From a virus, in the IMG/VR virus record IMGVR_UViG_3300006735_000233, positions 1-24,884 of that record: a DNA stretch of 24,884 nt, one strand, 5' to 3'. Under the pieces are notes generated by a model. The model did no database searches. It worked only from the letters and a program-made list of their open reading frames with translations, and was not told the origin of the DNA. The position numbers and the translations under genes are program-made. Positions 14,955 to 21,545 of the stretch are shown one piece after another. Positions within the stretch are counted from its first letter, which is position 1, and every line of letters starts with the position of its first letter.

Positions 14955-16300
14955 TATGCGACCCTTTCAATCCAATTAGCCAATTGATCTGGCACAATTA
15001 AACTATAAACTTGCTCCTCGCCAGTAGAGACAGTAGCACTAACTCCTGTTAAAGATAACACACAAGACCCTATTTGTGCAACTCTATCTGAAGAAATATC
15101 TGATCCAAACAAATTATCGCCCTGTAATGATTGTGTAAGTGAGAAAGTTAATCCTGCTAATCCAGACACTACAGGACTTACATCAATGATTACTGTTTCA
15201 TTACCTAATCCAGTTGTTCCGACAACAGTTGTAACAGGTGCTCCAGTTGTTGTTAATAGGTCATAAACAATTGGAGTGTTAGCAGTATAACCCATCAAAT
15301 TGTGATTGTAACATTGGTAATGTAAAGTAGGTGCTTTTTCTGGAACAGTTATTAAAACATGCCTGTTTGTAGCTCCGTTAAAATTTGTATCATTTACATA
15401 TTCACTCTGAGTAACTTCAACGTCATCTAAATAATAAGTTATACCATTGGAATATGCAGTGCTTTTAGCTGCATCTTCATAAAAATTAATCGGATGACCA
15501 TCATTACTACTATGACTTTGATCCAATTTATAGGTGTTACGTTCATAAAGATCTAATTCAACGTCTGCTGTGGCAGTTGATCCGTCAATTGCATATTTAT
15601 TTGTTGACCCTTGATTGTAATAAGGATGATTTGAAGGATTACCAGAAACAACTGTAACTGTATAAGTTATTGTTGTAGCAGAATATGCACTTATTAATAT
15701 TGATGCAGAAACACCAGTAGCTGAAACAACTGCTCCTGCAGTTACGGACTCATCACCAAAACCTATTGTACCAGTTAATCCAGTTTCAACAACTCTAGCT
15801 CCAGCAGCAGCCAACACATCTCCAACTGCCGTTGTTCCTGCAACTCCAGTAACACTGAATGTACATGTTCCAGTAATTGTAGGAGTCTGAACAAGAGCTG
15901 ATGCAACATTAGTAGCTGGTGTTATGGTTTGCCCAACATCAGCAAATACACCACCACCCCATATGTGATCACCCCAAGCAGAGCTACCCCAACCAGATAA
16001 AAATCCAATTGTGGCTTCAAAACCAGTAACAGTTACACTTATAGGAATTGAAGCTACAGCGTTGCCAACAGACCCAGTGCTAGAAATTCCACTAACTGTT
16101 GTAACGTGCACACTGCTGGCTAACACAGTGCCTATAGATCCAGTTGCTTGTAAACCAGTTTCTACTACTGTAGATCCAGCAGTAGTGCCTTCATCACCAA
16201 CGGCTGTCGTACCAGCAACACCAGTAACGGCAAAAGAGGTGTTACCAATGCCACCCCATCCAACAGCACCCCAAGTGCCTTGTCCCCAGCCGTTAGCCAT
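14954..16300 (-). CDS. Beta-repeat tail protein with embedded cupredoxin-like domain
   Basis: This is a 448-residue protein. It starts with a Trp-Gly-rich motif (GWGQGTWGAVGWGG), repeated at 103-117 (GWGSSAWGDHIWGGG). Val/Thr/Gly repeats then include a duplicated unit (VTGVAGTTAVGD at 25-36 and 150-161). Residues about 211-345 form a different domain with a type 1 copper-site pattern: H269 in GHPINF, and C330, H333 and M336 in YQCYNHNLMG. The C-x2-H-x2-M spacing is that of amicyanin-like cupredoxins. Related domains in marine phage proteins share the YxLDQSxSSN...HP and C..H..MG pattern. The rest is beta-rich with a short hydrophobic C-terminus. Whether copper is bound is not shown by the sequence. 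It is probably a tail or fibre component. Confidence 0.82.
   Translation of the reverse strand: MANGWGQGTWGAVGWGGIGNTSFAVTGVAGTTAVGDEGTTAGSTVVETGLQATGSIGTVLASSVHVTTVSGISSTGSVGNAVASIPISVTVTGFEATIGFLSGWGSSAWGDHIWGGGVFADVGQTITPATNVASALVQTPTITGTCTFSVTGVAGTTAVGDVLAAAGARVVETGLTGTIGFGDESVTAGAVVSATGVSASILISAYSATTITYTVTVVSGNPSNHPYYNQGSTNKYAIDGSTATADVELDLYERNTYKLDQSHSSNDGHPINFYEDAAKSTAYSNGITYYLDDVEVTQSEYVNDTNFNGATNRHVLITVPEKAPTLHYQCYNHNLMGYTANTPIVYDLLTTTGAPVTTVVGTTGLGNETVIIDVSPVVSGLAGLTFSLTQSLQGDNLFGSDISSDRVAQIGSCVLSLTGVSATVSTGEEQVYSLIVPDQLANWIERVA
15266..15670 (-). other. Cupredoxin-like domain region within the tail repeat protein
   Basis: Residues about 211-345 of the 448-residue protein lack the Val/Thr/Gly repeat pattern of the flanks. 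They contain the ordered ligand set His269, Cys330, His333, Met336 expected for a mononuclear type 1 copper site, or a structural remnant of one. Confidence 0.6.
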
Positions 16301-16305
16301 AGAAC

Positions 16306-16319
16306 CTCACAATTGTTCG
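16306..16319. repeat. Degenerate copy of the CGAACAATTGTTCG palindrome
   Basis: This 12-of-14 match lies in the 20-base gap before the ATG at 16300. On the minus strand it reads CGAACAATTGTGAG, and its GAG merges with the GAGG ribosome-binding site of the repeat-protein gene. It is one of the two copies of this palindrome family that lie outside coding sequence. Confidence 0.35.
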
Positions 16320-16320
16320 G

Positions 16321-16776
16321 TTAAGCTATACGAATAATAGCGTTAGAAGCGTCAGCAGTTGGAAATTGAATTGTAAATGTACCAGATGTTGAAGTCTTGT
16401 TAGATGTAAAATCTAATACACAAACAGCTTTGTTACTATCGGAACTATTGTAAATTAAAGCTCCCATTGCAGTAATTGTTGCAGTTGTAAAACTTAAATC
16501 TGCAAAATCTGTGAACGCAGTAGTACCAGATGTAGTTGGATCTACTCTTGTTAAACTTGCTCCACCTGTTGTATATGAACCACTTGAGGTTACTTCACCA
16601 GTTGTAACAAGTGCAGTTGTTGCTGCACCTAATGTTGCAGTTGTTGATGATTTAGCTCCAGTGCCTTCTGCAAAAAGTGCTAACTTAAAATCATCACCAC
16701 CAGAGTTTTTAAAATTGTGTACACCTTCTAATAACTCTTTTTTGAAGGAAGTACACATTGCTTGTGCTATAGCCAT
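16321..16776 (-). CDS. Conserved marine-phage virion-type protein (MAxAQAMCTSFK family)
   Basis: This 151-residue protein has a strong AAGGAGAC ribosome-binding site. The pattern MAIAQAMCTSFKKELLEGVH, Thr/Ser-rich strands, AFTDFADLSF, ALIYNSSDSNKAVCVLDF and a final FPTADASNAIIRIA is one I recognise from many uncultured marine phages. It is always found in the tail/fibre region. It is beta-rich with a short N-terminal helix, suggesting a virion or decoration protein. Its molecular role has not been established as far as I know. Confidence 0.85.
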   Translation of the reverse strand: MAIAQAMCTSFKKELLEGVHNFKNSGGDDFKLALFAEGTGAKSSTTATLGAATTALVTTGEVTSSGSYTTGGASLTRVDPTTSGTTAFTDFADLSFTTATITAMGALIYNSSDSNKAVCVLDFTSNKTSTSGTFTIQFPTADASNAIIRIA

Positions 16777-16777
16777 A

Positions 16778-17065
16778 TTAGAGTCTCCTTATATATTCAG
16801 CCGTTTCCTTTTGACCACTTGATCTCAAGGCTTGAATTATAGTACCACGCTCTTCTCTTCTTGCCAATAGAAGATAATGATACAACACTTTTTTAAGATG
16901 CTCTCTAAATTGATTAGCTTGTTGTCTTATATGTGGTGGTGCTTGATCAGAAATACTAACTATTTTATCAACAGCTAAATCTGAAATCTGTTCATTGCTT
17001 AATCCACCTTGATCTGAAGTCTTAACATTTACACTTCCTACTTCCGAAACACTTACGTTAAACAT
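16778..17065 (-). CDS. Small conserved phage protein, helical C-terminus
   Basis: I choose the ATG at 17065 (95 residues, MFNVSVSEVGS) rather than the in-frame ATG at 17080. An AGGAG ribosome-binding site seven bases ahead fits it exactly, and the upstream candidate start would place this site inside the gene. The N-terminal part is beta-like. The C-terminal two thirds are helical, with RQQANQFREHLKKVLYHYLL and a basic end. Similar small proteins are common in the same place in marine podoviruses; function is unknown. It overlaps the end of the upstream gene by 8 bases. Confidence 0.85.
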   Translation of the reverse strand: MFNVSVSEVGSVNVKTSDQGGLSNEQISDLAVDKIVSISDQAPPHIRQQANQFREHLKKVLYHYLLLARREERGTIIQALRSSGQKETAEYIRRL

Positions 17066-17777
17066 TTTTTTTCTCCTCATATGTTACACCTGGAATATCT
17101 TCTCTACCAATTATGTTAGGCGTTGCATCCAATGGTTCTGGTGGTTCTAATTTTGATTTTTTTGTAATTAACATACTACCTTGTGTTGTAGTAGAAACAA
17201 GTGGATCATCAAGTCTATGATAGCCATACAGTTTTTGATCCTCTGAAACATTAGTATCTAATAAAGAAGAATTATTTGCTATGTGTAACTTTATTCCCTT
17301 TGATACTGCAATTGCCAACCAAAATTCACAACAAGCTCTACCTGCTTCTGCAAAGTTAACTGCCTTGTGTGTAAAATCTATACCGTATAAATGCAAATCA
17401 GAGACTTCTTCTGCCACTGCATAAGCAAGTGCATAAGCAACCGTATTGTTAAGATAAGCATATTTAGTTTTTTTAAGCACCTTTTGTAGAGGATATTCTA
17501 CAACATCAGGACATCTCTCATCTAATGTACAAGAAAAAATAGGTACATTGAGTTTAACTTTTAATCTATCTGACATTATATTAGTTTGCTTTCCTGCATT
17601 AGGTGTGTCAAGAAATCTTGATGGAGGGTCCATCATAAAACACTTGTCATGGTATATTACACCTGACATTGCATTAATAGCCCATACCTCATCAAATTTT
17701 TCACTTCTAATTTTGGCTAATATATATTCTGAAAAACTATTGCCAAGACCAACAATAGCTATGCTTTTGTTTTTCAT
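17058..17777 (-). CDS. Rossmann-like protein, resembles MptE/DUF115-type phage proteins
   Basis: This is a 239-residue protein. The N-terminus is a hydrophobic strand followed by G10-L-G-N-S14 (KSIAIVGLGNSFSEYIL), a nucleotide-binding-type loop. VWAINAMSGVIYHDKCFMMD (31-50) ends in Asp, as in DUF115/6-hydroxymethylpterin-pyrophosphokinase-like families. YGIDFTHKAVNFAEAGRACC (131-150) and EFWLAIAVSKGIKLHI complete an alpha/beta core. The last 60 residues are Pro/Glu/Lys-rich and probably flexible. Proteins of this type occur often among structural genes of marine phages with no known role. The family assignment is a resemblance only. The ribosome-binding site is AAAGGTAGC. Confidence 0.8.
   Translation of the reverse strand: MKNKSIAIVGLGNSFSEYILAKIRSEKFDEVWAINAMSGVIYHDKCFMMDPPSRFLDTPNAGKQTNIMSDRLKVKLNVPIFSCTLDERCPDVVEYPLQKVLKKTKYAYLNNTVAYALAYAVAEEVSDLHLYGIDFTHKAVNFAEAGRACCEFWLAIAVSKGIKLHIANNSSLLDTNVSEDQKLYGYHRLDDPLVSTTTQGSMLITKKSKLEPPEPLDATPNIIGREDIPGVTYEEKKNV
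17073..17077 (-). promoter_or_regulatory. Ribosome-binding site deciding the start at 17065
   Basis: AGGAG on the minus strand followed by seven A residues and ATG. It supports the start at 17065 and argues against the longer form from 17080. Confidence 0.8.
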
Positions 17778-17788
17778 TTTTGCTACCT

Positions 17789-18433
17789 TTATTGTTTTGG
17801 AATCCTAACTAATCCCTCTCTATATGCATCTGTATTTTCTTGTGCCTCACCATATATCTTTAGTCTGCTCATGGCTTCAGTAAATCTTGCAGTATATAAT
17901 TGAATTAAATCTGACTCACCTTTCATAAAAGTATATGCTTCAATTAAACTAGCATATAATAAAGCATCAGGAGCATTAGTGCTTATCCAAGTGCTGCCTG
18001 AGTCATCCGTTGTAAGCGATGCAGGTCTATAATAGTAATGCAATTCCACTGCATAGCTAGAATCTGGAGTTGGAGCCACAATAAAATTATCGACATCAAA
18101 AGATGAATAAAATCTGGGAGTACCTGTGGTTGCAGGATTTGGTGTAAACTCTTGTATGAAATTAACATCTTTTTGTAAAAGAAAAATATTTGTACTGTCT
18201 TTTACAAAAGATAATGAAAAAGTTGCAAGATAATCAGAGGGCTTCTGCAAAAATTTATTACTAGCTGTCATCGTTCCAGTAGCGTTTTTTCTAAAGTAAT
18301 CTAAATCAACAACTTTAAAAATTCTTTCTTCAGCATTTTTAATAAAAAAAGGTATTTCAGCTACAAATACAGACTCATCGTTTTGAGTCCATTCTTTAAT
18401 AGAATTTGTTAAAGTTGTTAATGTAAAACTCAT
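17789..18433 (-). CDS. Head-tail adaptor, SU10-adaptor-like
   Basis: This is a 214-residue protein that starts inside the stop of the upstream gene (ATGA). EIPFFIKNAEERIFKVVDLD (about 25-44) followed by FRKNATGTM and FLQKPSDYLATFSLSF matches the adaptor (gp6/SU10-type) family that joins the portal to the tail of podoviruses. The C-terminal part is helical (APDALLYASLIEAYTFMKGE, RFTEAMSRLKIYGEA), as in these adaptors. It lies two genes downstream of the gp4-like protein, which supports a neck function. Confidence 0.8.
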   Translation of the reverse strand: MSFTLTTLTNSIKEWTQNDESVFVAEIPFFIKNAEERIFKVVDLDYFRKNATGTMTASNKFLQKPSDYLATFSLSFVKDSTNIFLLQKDVNFIQEFTPNPATTGTPRFYSSFDVDNFIVAPTPDSSYAVELHYYYRPASLTTDDSGSTWISTNAPDALLYASLIEAYTFMKGESDLIQLYTARFTEAMSRLKIYGEAQENTDAYREGLVRIPKQ

Positions 18434-18744
18434 GTTATGCTCACTGTAACTGTACCAACCGAAGCTGTAGCACTAAAACTTGTTAATAAACTTCCTAAGT
18501 TACCTAATCCAGTATTAGTATAAACTATAAACTTTTTATTGTCATCCTCCACATCTGGTCTAGCATCTCTTATTGCTTCAAGATCAGTTCTTATTCTTGG
18601 TGGTGTTAGTTGTGGATGTTTTTCTTCATATTCGTCATATCCAACAATGCTACCATTCCATTCTTTTCTCATATCTTTAATACGATAACGAAATCCAGAC
18701 CTGTCAGATATCCTATAAGCATATTTACCTTTAGCAAAAGCCAT
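18430..18744 (-). CDS. Small conserved neck-region protein
   Basis: This 104-residue protein is coupled at both ends: TAATG with the gp4-like gene before it and ATGA with the adaptor gene after it. The conserved-looking part is YAYRISDRSGFRYRIKDMRK, EWNGSIVGYDEYEEKHPQL and LEAIRDARPD. The last 35 residues are a Ser/Thr/Val beta strand region (NLGSLLTSFSATASVGTVTV). I recognise the RISDRSGFRYRIKDMRKEWNG block from marine phage genomes, where it sits between neck proteins. Function is unknown. Confidence 0.85.
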   Translation of the reverse strand: MAFAKGKYAYRISDRSGFRYRIKDMRKEWNGSIVGYDEYEEKHPQLTPPRIRTDLEAIRDARPDVEDDNKKFIVYTNTGLGNLGSLLTSFSATASVGTVTVSIT

Positions 18745-19412
18745 TAGCCAACCTTATAGTAATCAAGTTTTGGAGTAATACTAAAAGAAGATCTATCTCT
18801 ATCTTCGCCTATTGCTCTCTCAAACTCCTCTTCATACACAGTTTTGAGTAATTGTATTCTGTCAGGAGCTCTTTTCATTGCAATATAATATGCAAGTCCA
18901 GCAGTTAAACACGGAAAAAATCTAAATGGTATCTCAAGTGTGTTAACTTGTGTGTCTGCATCCTGCATTCTAGTTAAAGCATCATAAACCAAAACATCTG
19001 TGCTATTTTCTGGTGTAGGATAGAGTTTTAAATTAGGTGTTATTTGTCTATCAAGAAAATATTGTGTTGGTCTACCAGTAGTTGATTTAGTTGGAATGTT
19101 AATGTAAGTGTCCCTACTAATTCTACTCATGCTAAAATCAGTTCCACTTCTTCTGACAACAACAGATAGGACATCAATAATGTCAGTATTGAAACTGTAT
19201 TCAGTTGTTCCTGATGTTAAAGCTTGAGTTCTTTGTTCGATGGTCCATTGATTCAAGCCACGATTTGCCCATTCAGCTAACATGATGTTCATTGAACGTC
19301 TAGCTGTTTGCAAATCGTAGCCTGTTCTAGCTTGTAAACCACATCTCTCAAAAGCCTCTTCAATGTACTCTGCTACATCTAACTCAAAGTTTGTGGAACT
19401 TGAGGTTGTCAT
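18744..19412 (-). CDS. P22 gp4-like neck / tail accessory protein
   Basis: This is a 222-residue protein. The helical N-terminus (DVAEYIEEAFERCGLQARTG, then LQTARRSMNIMLAEWANRGL) and the Trp-rich WTIEQRTQALTSGTTEYSF match P22 tail accessory factor gp4-type proteins. In podoviruses these bind under the portal and close the head. RRSGTDFSMSRISRDTYINI, a TTGRPTQYFLDR beta hairpin and a helical C-terminus follow. The start overlaps the stop of the small Met-rich gene (TAATG). Together with the stabilisation-like protein it identifies the phage as podovirus-like. Confidence 0.85.
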   Translation of the reverse strand: MTTSSSTNFELDVAEYIEEAFERCGLQARTGYDLQTARRSMNIMLAEWANRGLNQWTIEQRTQALTSGTTEYSFNTDIIDVLSVVVRRSGTDFSMSRISRDTYINIPTKSTTGRPTQYFLDRQITPNLKLYPTPENSTDVLVYDALTRMQDADTQVNTLEIPFRFFPCLTAGLAYYIAMKRAPDRIQLLKTVYEEEFERAIGEDRDRSSFSITPKLDYYKVG

Positions 19413-19579
19413 TAGGCTTTACCACCTTTTTTCATTTTTTTAGCCATGCCACCACCACGCATTTTCTTTGCAGCCATGCCACCACCTCTCATTTTTTTTA
19501 CTTTGCCACCCATCATCATTTTAGCAGCTTTAGCCATGTCTTTTGACATGGACATCATTTTTCTTGGACTCATTGCCAT
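19412..19579 (-). CDS. 55-residue Met/Lys/Gly-rich repeat peptide
   Basis: This short gene is easy to miss. It starts at ATG 19579, seven bases or so after an AGGAG site at 19586-19590, and stops at 19412, where TAATG couples it to the gp4-like gene. The peptide has only a few residue types: Met, Lys, Gly, Ala and Arg dominate, with near-repeats KKMRGGGMA and KKMRGGGMAKK and an MMMGGKV block. It overlaps the upstream gene by 10 bases. Such low-complexity Met/Lys/Gly peptides recur in marine phage structural operons, but I know no function. Nucleic-acid or membrane contact is possible from its charge. Confidence 0.75.
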   Translation of the reverse strand: MAMSPRKMMSMSKDMAKAAKMMMGGKVKKMRGGGMAAKKMRGGGMAKKMKKGGKA

Positions 19580-20133
19580 TTTAGTCTCCTTTTAAGTTGG
19601 TTATAGTATTTTTGTCTTTGCTCATAAATTTCTTCAACATTGTACTCATTATAATATTTATCATAATAACCAAGTTTCATCAATTTATTTGCACTTTCTT
19701 GAAGCTTTGTTAATCTTTGCACGAATATCAAAGCATATTCCTCATCTACTATTTCTGCAAAAGTGCCATCATCAATTAGCTCATTTACATCATCGTCAGG
19801 GTGGAATCCCATTAACCAAATATCATTTTGGTCAAATTTATCTTCATGTATTAATCTATTCAAAATAGTCAAATTATTGTGAAATATTTCATTATTTTCA
19901 TAAGATAAATCAACAACTATAACTAAATCTTTAGAATCATGGAATTTATTTATTAAAGTATATACTATGTCATAACTTTCTGTGGTTTTTAGTGCAAAAC
20001 CAACTTTATTATTTTTCCAAGCAGACTTTGCATAAGGACATGAAGGTAAATTGTTATAGTTTTTATTGGGTGTTTCTAAGGCATACTTTGACCAAGATTT
20101 AATTTCTTTAAAAATTTTATGCTCTTGTATCAT
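19570..20133 (-). CDS. Conserved hypothetical protein with CPYAK motif
   Basis: This is a 187-residue acidic protein, clearly unlike the basic small proteins before it. The N-terminal block has EIKSWSKYALETPNKNYNNL followed by PSCPYAKSAWKNNKVGFALK. The middle is alpha/beta (DLVIVVDLSYENNEIFHNNL), then IWLMGFHPDDDVNELIDDG and an acidic helix. The C-terminal 50 residues are Tyr/Lys/Glu-rich. I recall similar proteins in marine phage genomes but no function. CPYAK together with the HPDDDVN stretch might form a metal or active site, but this is only a guess. Start and stop are coupled to its neighbours. Confidence 0.8.
   Translation of the reverse strand: MIQEHKIFKEIKSWSKYALETPNKNYNNLPSCPYAKSAWKNNKVGFALKTTESYDIVYTLINKFHDSKDLVIVVDLSYENNEIFHNNLTILNRLIHEDKFDQNDIWLMGFHPDDDVNELIDDGTFAEIVDEEYALIFVQRLTKLQESANKLMKLGYYDKYYNEYNVEEIYEQRQKYYNQLKRRLKWQ
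19586..19590 (-). promoter_or_regulatory. Ribosome-binding site of the 55-residue peptide gene
   Basis: AAAAGGAGACTAA precedes the ATG at 19579. The site lies inside the 3' end of the upstream gene and is one reason to accept this very small gene. Confidence 0.7.
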
Positions 20134-20411
20134 TTTTTCTTTTTTCTCCTAGCTGCTTGAACTCTTCTAGGCTTACCTGCTGGTTGACCTAATCTTTTCT
20201 TTTGAGCTATACGTTTTCTTTTTTCAGAAGCTGACATCTCAGATCCAGTTTTTGGAGTTTTACTGGATATTCTTTTTGATGGTCTGCAATAAGGTGTGCC
20301 ACGTTTTTCACCTTTTTGTCTGCCACAAGGCTTGCCAGTTCTTTGATCCTTCCAATCTTCTTTAAACCATCGTTTAAGTGATAAACCAGCTTTTGTTTTA
20401 CGAACAGCCAT
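20130..20411 (-). CDS. Small very basic protein with Cys pair (CGRQKG...YCRPSKR)
   Basis: This 93-residue protein is rich in Lys and Arg along its whole length and ends in RRKKKK. The recognisable part is LSLKRWFKEDWKDQRTGKPC, GRQKGEKRGTPYCRPSKR and ISSKTPKT. I know this block from phage and large eukaryotic virus genomes as an uncharacterised family. Cys29 and Cys42 could pair or bind metal. It is coupled to both neighbours (TAATG before, ATGA after). The strong charge suggests DNA or RNA binding, perhaps DNA condensation in the head; that is an inference. Confidence 0.85.
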   Translation of the reverse strand: MAVRKTKAGLSLKRWFKEDWKDQRTGKPCGRQKGEKRGTPYCRPSKRISSKTPKTGSEMSASEKRKRIAQKKRLGQPAGKPRRVQAARRKKKK

Positions 20412-20857
20412 TATCTAAACTTTGTTACTTTTCGTCTATTATTCATAACTACACCACAACCTCGTGCAATGTTTGGATTTTTTGTTTTTCTTTTCCTAGT
20501 TTGTTTTGGAACAGAGCCACCATTTTTAAACATTTTAGTAACATTACCTTTTGAATCTACAGTAAATTTAGCTCTAGATGGTCTAGAATCAAACATCTTA
20601 TTAACTTTTCTAATGGCTTTTTCTATATTTTTTTTATTAAATTTTGGTGTAGTTCCGACTTCTTCAAATTTGACATCACCACCATTAGCCATTTGCACAA
20701 CGCCACCCATTGCTTTTTTCTTAGCTTTCTTTTTACCACCAGTTCCGTAATTCGCTGCTCCTACCTTTCGGCATTTAGCAATGGCTCCTGATGCATAAGC
20801 TGATGGAAAAACTCTATAACGAGCTTTTACTTTATGATAACAAGCGTCTTTAGGCAT
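20411..20857 (-). CDS. Basic protein with PSAYASGAIAKCRKVG motif
   Basis: This is a 148-residue basic protein. The N-terminal DACYHKVKARYRVFPSAYAS followed by GAIAKCRKVG (4-33) resembles a DUF5872-type domain seen in phages and giant viruses. A Lys/Gly-rich linker (GTGGKKKAKKKAMGG) follows, then a short alpha/beta stretch (KNIEKAIRKVNKMFDSRPSR, FTVDSKGNVTKMF). The Arg-rich end NIARGCGVVMNNRRKVTKFR resembles a C-terminal signature I recall in small marine phage proteins. It overlaps the preceding gene by 8 bases and the next by TAATG. Nucleic-acid binding is likely from charge; function is otherwise unknown. Confidence 0.85.
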   Translation of the reverse strand: MPKDACYHKVKARYRVFPSAYASGAIAKCRKVGAANYGTGGKKKAKKKAMGGVVQMANGGDVKFEEVGTTPKFNKKNIEKAIRKVNKMFDSRPSRAKFTVDSKGNVTKMFKNGGSVPKQTRKRKTKNPNIARGCGVVMNNRRKVTKFR

Positions 20858-21035
20858 AATATCTTCCTTTCAATACTTTCCAACAGGTACACCAATATTT
20901 TCTCTTCATACATTGAGGACAATCACTTAGTGGTTTTCCTGTTGCTCTTAGAACTTCTCCTTTTTTTAGAGGCACAATGTGCTTTTTCAGAAAATCCTTT
21001 AGGTCTTCTGCAATTGATTTTCCTCTTTCTCTCAT
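20850..21035 (-). CDS. 61-residue Cys-rich small protein, zinc-ribbon-like
   Basis: This short gene has a GGAAG/GGAG ribosome-binding site before the ATG at 21035 and overlaps the next gene by 8 bases. The first half is an amphipathic helix (SIAEDLKDFLKKHIVPLKKG). The second half has C39-P-Q-C42 and C49-T-C51, a CxxC-x6-CxC arrangement that could hold one zinc ion. The stretch LRATGKPLSDCPQCMKRKYW looks conserved rather than random. Function is unknown. An overlapping 59-codon frame starts at 21102 and may be an alternative or additional product. Confidence 0.7.
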   Translation of the reverse strand: MRERGKSIAEDLKDFLKKHIVPLKKGEVLRATGKPLSDCPQCMKRKYWCTCWKVLKGRYYA

Positions 21036-21102
21036 TGCTCCACTTCCTTTTTTGGGGAGGTTTTGACACTTGACGTGACATTTGTGACCTGCCCATAACC
21101 AT
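20923..21102 (-). CDS. Possible overlapping 59-residue basic ORF
   Basis: The ATG at 21102 overlaps the TAA of the 52-residue membrane protein gene as TAATG, the same junction used by many real genes in this window. The predicted peptide (MVMGRSQMSRQVSKPPQKRK onward) is extremely basic and overlaps the zinc-ribbon-like gene in another frame, ending at a TGA. The downstream part is probably just a shadow of that gene, so only the first 20 or so residues look natural. It may be a genuine short gene, or the original start of the neighbour before a frameshift. Low certainty. Confidence 0.25.
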   Translation of the reverse strand: MVMGRSQMSRQVSKPPQKRKWSNERKRKINCRRPKGFSEKAHCASKKRRSSKSNRKTTK

Positions 21103-21260
21103 TAAAAAAACTTCTCAAGAACTGCTACTCCTATAATTACTCCATAGATACCCCACAAACGAGTATCTAATTTGTTAAGTTTGTTATTAATACCGTCAAA
21201 TCTAGCATTACATACAGACTCATGTTTTTCTAACATTTTTAATAATTCTTTACTCGTCAT
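21102..21260 (-). CDS. 52-residue one-helix membrane protein, holin/XhlA-like
   Basis: The ATG at 21260 follows directly after the TAG of the upstream DUF6321-like gene, with a GGAAG site before it. The N-terminal 34 residues are a charged amphipathic helix (MTSKELLKMLEKHESVCNAR, then FDGINNKLNKLDTR). The C-terminus is one membrane helix (LWGIYGVIIGVAVLEKFF). This N-in helix plus C-terminal membrane span is the layout of XhlA-type holin-associated proteins and other small phage lysis proteins. No endolysin is near, so a lysis role is inferred. Alternatively it may be a small virion membrane protein. Confidence 0.75.
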   Translation of the reverse strand: MTSKELLKMLEKHESVCNARFDGINNKLNKLDTRLWGIYGVIIGVAVLEKFF

Positions 21261-21545
21261 CTAACACTTCCATCTTCTTCTTGCTTGTCTTAACCTACTA
21301 TTAGGATTTTTGGCTGCTTTTGGAAATTTCTTCATTTGTCCAGCAGATCTAGCACAAAATGACTTTCTTCTTTTTGCAGCCTTACTACCTGGTTTAACTT
21401 TTCCTGTTACGGCAGTCTTAAGTTTACTGCCAGGATTGTCACGTTTATAACGTGCAACCCCAGCTTTAGTCATACCTGCTCCACTTTTAGTGGAGCGAAA
21501 GTATTTTTTAGTTTTAGGAGGCTGTTTATCCTGCTTCCTAGTCAT
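21261..21545 (-). CDS. DUF6321-like basic protein
   Basis: This is a 94-residue protein in which about one residue in three is Lys or Arg. The sequence KKYFRSTKSGAGMTKAGVAR, NPGSKLKTAVTGKVKPGSKA, AKRRKSFCARSAGQMKKFPK and the end RLRQARRRWKC is the highly conserved DUF6321-type pattern. It is found in many marine phages and also in large eukaryotic viruses. The function of the family is unknown; its charge and conserved RRKSFCARSAGQM block suggest DNA or RNA binding. It starts at a TAATG overlap with the upstream virion protein and is followed immediately by the membrane protein gene. Confidence 0.9.
   Translation of the reverse strand: MTRKQDKQPPKTKKYFRSTKSGAGMTKAGVARYKRDNPGSKLKTAVTGKVKPGSKAAKRRKSFCARSAGQMKKFPKAAKNPNSRLRQARRRWKC

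Noticed and set aside
17066-17080. Start at 17080 for the small helical protein
   Set aside because: It would put the ideal AGGAG site inside the gene; the ATG at 17065 is correctly spaced.
21063-21100. TTGACA on the plus strand as a promoter
   Set aside because: No -10 element is found at a suitable distance, and no plus-strand gene follows.
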